From Taxillus chinensis (Eukaryota; Streptophyta; Magnoliopsida; Santalales; Loranthaceae): DNA of 64,000 nucleotides. The stretch is from the NCBI GenBank assembly GCA_023512835.1, contig CM042092.1:7121793-7185792 (forward strand). Direction: 5' to 3'. The translations under genes and the position numbers were made by a program. The first letter of the stretch is position 1. The number at the start of each line of letters is the position of its first letter. A model generated the notes under the pieces. That model was not told the DNA's origin. It saw only the letters and a list, made by a program, of their open reading frames with translations, and did not search any database. Positions 59,193-64,000 of the stretch are shown here, one piece after another.

Positions 59193-62100
59193 TCAAGCAG
59201 AACTGGTACTCCGGAGTCTCTCATTCCTTGTGCATTCCTCCTGCAAATTCCAATGTCTCGTTAGATTTCCAAGGAAACAAATGACATGAGGTTGATTGCA
59301 TACTGCATAGTGCCACATCGTATGTATCATATACCCACAATGTGTGCCCATTCCATGATTGATGTTCTTGTAAAAGATCATGATGCTAAACGAGCGTTTA
59401 TTTAACTTACCTGGAAAGCTTTCAAGAGAGAAGAGCAGTGTTTTTGCTCTAGAGCTGACGCAGCATACCTCTCCTTTAGGGCATCACAAGCTCTCTGCTC
59501 GGTCTGAAGTTTAAGTTGAACCTTTTCTAGTTTCTGTAAATCAGATGCAGCAATGAATCCATTCAAGCGTGTAAGGCATCTAGACAGGTAGAATTGGTGG
59601 CCATCCATTACATGCATGAACTTAAACAAATTGAAGTTTTAAAACTCTACTCTGGCTCATCTCAGCTGTTTGGAACGAACAAAGTTATTTTCTTTTCATC
59701 CTTTCCCTTGATTTTATTTATATCCCATTTATTTTATACTTGTTTGGTTTGTGTGAGTCGGGAAGGATGAATGCGCTGGAGGCTGTCTGGATTTGAAAGA
59801 AGGAAAAGAAAAGGATATGTTCAGGCTTTCTTGCTGCTTTTGAGGATTTTCGCATAAACATAAGAAACAAAAGATAAGGTCCACACCATTAACCAAAAAC
59901 CAGCTTAATGGGTAAACTTCAATGTTGGTTGCTAGGTCCATACAATTGGGTCGTGAGTCCTAACATAAATATCCTCCCCCCCCCCCCCCCCCCCCCCCCC
60001 CCTCAACTAATCACCCAGGGAGTCACTACAAAAAGGAGAAACTAATGACAGCAGGCAACTACAGTTCAAACCGTGGCATAATAGCAACCATGCCCCTCAC
60101 ATTCAGCGATCCCTTGAGTTAAAGTTAAGGCCACGCCAGTGAGACCTCACACAAACCAGTAATTTGAAGGAGGGTTTTGGTGGGTGGTGTTGGGAAAGTA
60201 AAACAGATAATTACCAGTCGAGTTCCCTTCACAATGCCCTCCATGGAATCAACAAGTTTTGTCCGGCCAACAACGGTAGAGAATGCCTCTTGAAACTACT
60301 ACAGATAAATGTGCAACATAAAATCAGAAAAAAGACAGAAAAGAACTTGAGCTTGGAGTGGTTACGGATGACTGTACCCCACTACAATTTGTAAAATGAT
60401 TCAATCCATGGAAACCATATATTAGGTCACACCTTGTCCTGCAGATTATAATTTTAAATAAATCCATCTTACCCGATGGGAAAAAAGAAATCTTATTAAT
60501 TTAGCCACACCTGTGAACTAATCGAGTTCAACAAGGATGTTTCCTTAAGCATCAACTTTTTCTTTTCCAAAAGAGCATTGTAGGTGGCATAGTGTGTGCG
60601 TGTTTTCCTATGCTTTCCCTGTGAATCAATGAGATCCAAGTAAGAAAGTCATTGTTTAGAATTCACAAACAAAGATAAACAGTGAACAGTAGCTGCATAT
60701 ATAAATTCTCGCCTGAATATGAGCATACAGCTCTGAAAATCTGTGTTCGTATCTGCAAGCAGGATGCATAGAGTAAAGCTATATGAGATGCAGAATTCTG
60801 GAACAAGTTTAAGAGATTACAAAAACTAAGAAATTTTAAAAAAAACAAACCAACAACCAACCAGCTATACTCCCAATGATATGAGGTCAGCTATATGAAT
60901 CAAGATTATATAACGGTTCATATTAAAAGATGTGATGGGTTTTTACACTGATTGTGACAAACCTACTGCAACCCTCTTCCTTCATATGTAGTTACTGTTC
61001 ACTGTTTTATCTCTGTTTGTGAATGCTAAACAATGACTTTCTTACTTGCATCCCATTGATTCACAGGGAAAACATAGGAAAACACGCACATTTTATATTC
61101 TTTCCATATTGAAGTAAATTATCTACAAATCATAACATTAGCAAAAAAAAGCACAAAGGATTTAATTCACAAAAAAAAATGATAAAGATTATTGGAAATA
61201 GCTTGGCATTCCATTCTCCATTTTGATGTTTTCAGCATATCATTGCTCGAAATCCACACCTTCAGATCTGGCCCAAACCAGAAGACTTCTGGCCCAGACA
61301 GTGCGTAGGAGTATGTGCTCATCATTGGTCCAAATCTCAGGCTACCTCCAATAGGATCCAGGAGGAGGATATGATAATCATTGTGTCACATCTCAGCTGT
61401 AGCTACCTCAGTGACAGCAGAACTTTAAATGGGTGAGTTTTTAAGTGCCTCCATAGGGCGTGGAGTTAGTTGAGTCATGAGTGGCCAAAGCTCTACATGA
61501 ACATGAAACATGAAATGCTCTGTGGTGTGTAAAGCTGTGCCAAGGCCTATGGTTTCTTGAAATGGCAGCTGAATTTTGGTTAATGGATGTGGATCGAAAT
61601 TTGTATGTTCAAGCTGTATTATGTTTTCCATCTGTCAGTTGTATTCTATGGTTCATGTTGGGGGTGGTGACCTCCTTTTATTCAAGCTCCAATGTATGAT
61701 TGGAAGAAATGAAGCTTATGAATGACACTATATTTTGTCACTCTTCCACTTATTGAAGTCCTGAAGTAATTCACATTTTAAATTTTAATTGTGCACAAGA
61801 TGGTCAAGGCTTTTAATTAATACATTTTTTGTGTTTTTTCAAAGCTTACATTCAATATTTCAGGGCAAGTTTTTTCCAACTAGAAATAACGACAGGTATG
61901 AGAGACAATATAGATAGATTTTAATTTAATGTGCACTATTTAGGATTAATTGTAACTTTTTTAAATATAAACGCATATTTATTTAAGAGATAGTGTAGTT
62001 CTTAGAATTTCATATTAGTCACCACTTTACTTTTTAGATTGTTTTAATGTTTTACCACATATAGGATTCATTTGGTGTTTTAAGAATCTGCTCTTCACTA

Positions 62101-62326
62101 CTACCAATCAGAATTGCTTCATGAATCCTTCCAAACAGAAACAAACACATGCAAACAGAATAATTATAAAGATGGAAATTTGTCAAAGCCACTAAGAGCA
62201 AAACTCAAATAGCAAAGTGGAGAACTCTGCAAAAGGATTCACATACTGGATGAGTTCAGTTTGTGATGGTACATCATCTATTTGTTGCTTTAGGAATAGG
62301 ATTTCTCTCAGTCTTGCTGCAAGTTC
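59193..62326 (-). CDS. CCDC93: CCDC93-like coiled-coil protein, C-terminal part (gene continues past right edge)
   Basis: CCDC93 is a conserved coiled-coil subunit of the CCC/Commander endosomal recycling machinery in animals; plants have a homologue of little-known role. Six minus-strand exons join in phase: 62326-62247, 60752-60713, 60618-60511, 60295-60215, 59533-59411 and 59240-59193. They encode, in order, ELAARLREILFLKQQIDDVP then TELIQ; YEHRFSELYAHIQ; HYATYNALLEKKKLMLKETS; FQEAFSTVVGRTKLVDSMEG; KLEKVQLKLQTEQRACDALK then CSSLLKAFQ; and EECTRNERLRSTSSA-stop. Heptad-like leucine spacing supports coiled coil. The donor after the second exon is CAG|GCGAGA, a GC donor. The first acceptor of exon 4 is uncertain by a few bases; I used the one that keeps FQEAF in frame. 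N-terminal exons lie beyond 64000 or are separated by the LTR-like sequence at the right edge. Confidence 0.7.
59976..60002. repeat. Poly-C tract (27 C) in a CCDC93-like intron
   Basis: Uninterrupted C run in the intron between exons at 60215 and 59533. Confidence 0.9.
60594..61090. repeat. Local inverted duplication containing an exon start
   Basis: The segment 60594-60693 (minus: intron end, acceptor and first bases of the exon starting at 60618) recurs in reverse orientation at 60991-61090 with about nine-tenths identity by eye. Shared text includes TTACTGTTCACTGTTT, TAAACAATGACTTTCTTACT, CATTGATTCACAGGGAAA and CATAGGAAAACACGCACA. The 300-base loop carries the exon 60713-60752. Confidence 0.85.
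61100..62246 (-). other. Intron of the CCDC93-like gene
   Basis: Part of a 1.5-kb intron between exons 62326-62247 and 60752-60713. No transposon or other gene recognised; short open frames only. Confidence 0.5.
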
Positions 62327-62639
62327 CTATAGAAACAATATATCAATTATCGAGTTATTATATGCAAATAGTAATAAAGATATCTCCCTCTAAACTTCAG
62401 AATATATGCATAGATTACTCAAAAGCCTAAATCTACTTATTATTGCAAAGATGTGAAGGCAACACAGGGACAACGTTTCAAAAACTACTTCCAAGTTTAA
62501 CACCTAAACAAGACGGCAGATATAGAACACTAAGTCTGGTGCCTCAAAATAAATTCTATTAGAAGCTGAAGCTAAAATTAATAGGTATCTTGATTAATGT
62601 TAGTCCCATCTTTATTTCAAGAGTTGTAATTTTTGACAA

Positions 62640-64000
62640 TATTTAGTACAATCGATTGGGCAAGCATCTAATAAAGAAAACCTTTCTAAAGTCAAAAACA
62701 AAAGACTCCGAAAGCCTTTTATTTAGCAAACTTCAATTAGAAGGTATTCAAACTGCTTTCAGAGCAAGTTCAATAAGAGCAGATTCGACAAACTTTATTC
62801 AGCGAGCTAAGTCCGAAAGTAAGCCCAAAAGTCATACTCAGAAGGAACTATTTAAAGCATTCAAAAGGCATAACTCATCAAAGGCTTCTGAATGAGAGGT
62901 CGAAAGCTAGACTTAGACAAGACTTATTCTGAATGTTACTTAGAAAAGACGTTCAAAGGAGTAATCAAAGGCCTGAATCGCAAGTTGTAATGTTGCAAAG
63001 CACTTGAAGTTAAAAGAGCATATTAAACCGCAAGTTATAATATTGCAGACTACCAAAAGTTGAAAAAGCGGCTTAAACTGCAATTTGTGATGTTGCAGAA
63101 TGAATGAAGAATAGACCAAAACTTAAACCACAAGTTGGGAGAGCAAAGCTTAAAATGCAAGTTCACAAAGGCTAAAACAATAATCTTGTGAAGAGTTTAA
63201 ACTGCAAGTTCGGAAATTGTTTGACAGCAAGTTTGTAAAGAGCTGAACCCATAAGTTTGTGCACTTATATCGGTAGCAAGTTCAAACAACAAGCTCTCAC
63301 TGAAAGTTCACAAGGTGTTTAAATCACAAGTTTTCAACATGCTAAACCGAAAATTCCTAGGGGCTTAAACTGCAAGATTGCGCTCTTACATAAGAGCATA
63401 AAACTAAGTCACATAATAGAGCAAGTGCGGGAGCAATAAACAGTGGTATTGCACAAAGAACTCATCCCAAGACTAATCAATTGGCAATAAAAGAACAAAA
63501 TCTGTCATAAACCCGTCCATATTTGCAGGGATTGGTTTTGTCAACTATCTAGCAACTATACAGAGCCTGTCAGATGTAAGGCAACTACGAAACCCTAATT
63601 AGAGAAGAGAAGAGCAGGGCAACAAAGAGCTGAAGTATATAAAGAGAACTATGCCTCTGTTTTCAGTATTTGAAAATTTTAAAGAAAAATAAACAAGAAA
63701 ACCGCCTAACTTCAAGAGAGATAACAAGTGTTCTTGATGATCGAGTAGGCTGAAATGAAGAAGAAACTAAGAGCAAACAAAAGAAGAATCAAGAGCCAAC
63801 ATAGAAGAAAAAGAAGAGACGCAATAAATGTAGGTATCTTGTTCAGAGAGAGAGAGAGATCAAAAACTTTTATAGAGGTTTTATCTTCAAGTGTTGTAAA
63901 ACAAAGAGTCACTACATTGGCGTACTCACATAGTGAATTATCTCAAACATCGGTATATTCTTCCCACCTGTGGAGTAAGCCAGTAAAGCCAAACCACATG
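62640..64000 (+). mobile_element. LTR-like sequence of a probable LTR retrotransposon (boundaries open)
   Basis: Repetitive, non-coding DNA with a recurring phrase of the type AAACYGCAAGTT at 40-60-base spacing (for example near 62980, 63029, 63077, 63158, 63200, 63276 and 63370). It is followed by a TATA box (TATATAAAG, 63636-63644) and pyrimidine- and A-rich downstream sequence, as in long LTRs. It probably lies in an upstream intron of the CCDC93-like gene. Neither end nor internal coding region is visible, so the class is inferred. Confidence 0.4.

Overview
The window is nuclear DNA from a flowering plant, most likely a woody eudicot. It is AT-rich and has long intergenic spacers, GT-AG (and two apparent GC-AG) introns, plant-only gene families and many decayed transposons. 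Species cannot be fixed from sequence alone. Exon models were built by hand from splice sites and from remembered plant protein families. No alignment was run.

Layout. 1-1769 (minus): N-terminal half of an A2-type mitotic cyclin, running off the left edge. 3.3-17 kb: AT-rich spacer with a hAT transposase relic (6.27-8.27 kb) and two MITEs, one carrying a striking GC-rich array. 17258-25559 (minus): PnsB3/NDF4, a chloroplast ferredoxin-like NDH subunit; its last intron holds a decayed 6-kb Ty1/copia element, so its 12-codon last exon lies 6.6 kb from the exon before it. 26549-28800 (plus): broken PPR gene. 31656-42855 (plus): TIFY8-type transcriptional regulator over six exons, with copia and LINE relics in its introns. 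43-49 kb: spacer with a long hairpin element and two MITEs. 49565-51419 (plus): gibberellin 3-beta-dioxygenase, intact in two exons. 51894-52946 (minus): Myb/SANT-like protein. 53342-57115: a 1.4-kb inverted duplication with a 1-kb spacer; its right arm is the promoter and first exon of the intact gene at 56818-58752 (Mediator-associated protein 2 type), and its left arm is a truncated copy. 59193-62326 (minus): 3' half of a CCDC93-like coiled-coil gene, with a small inverted exon duplication in an intron. 62.6-64 kb: LTR-like sequence.

The genes are unrelated neighbours: cell cycle, photosynthetic electron flow, jasmonate-type repression, gibberellin synthesis, Mediator and endosomal trafficking. 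They form no operon or pathway cluster. I found no convincing undescribed system. The most informative features are structural: the retroelement-split PnsB3 gene, the two inverted duplications, the PPR pseudogene with tandem intron/exon repeats, and a MITE family with TTA/TAA target duplications.
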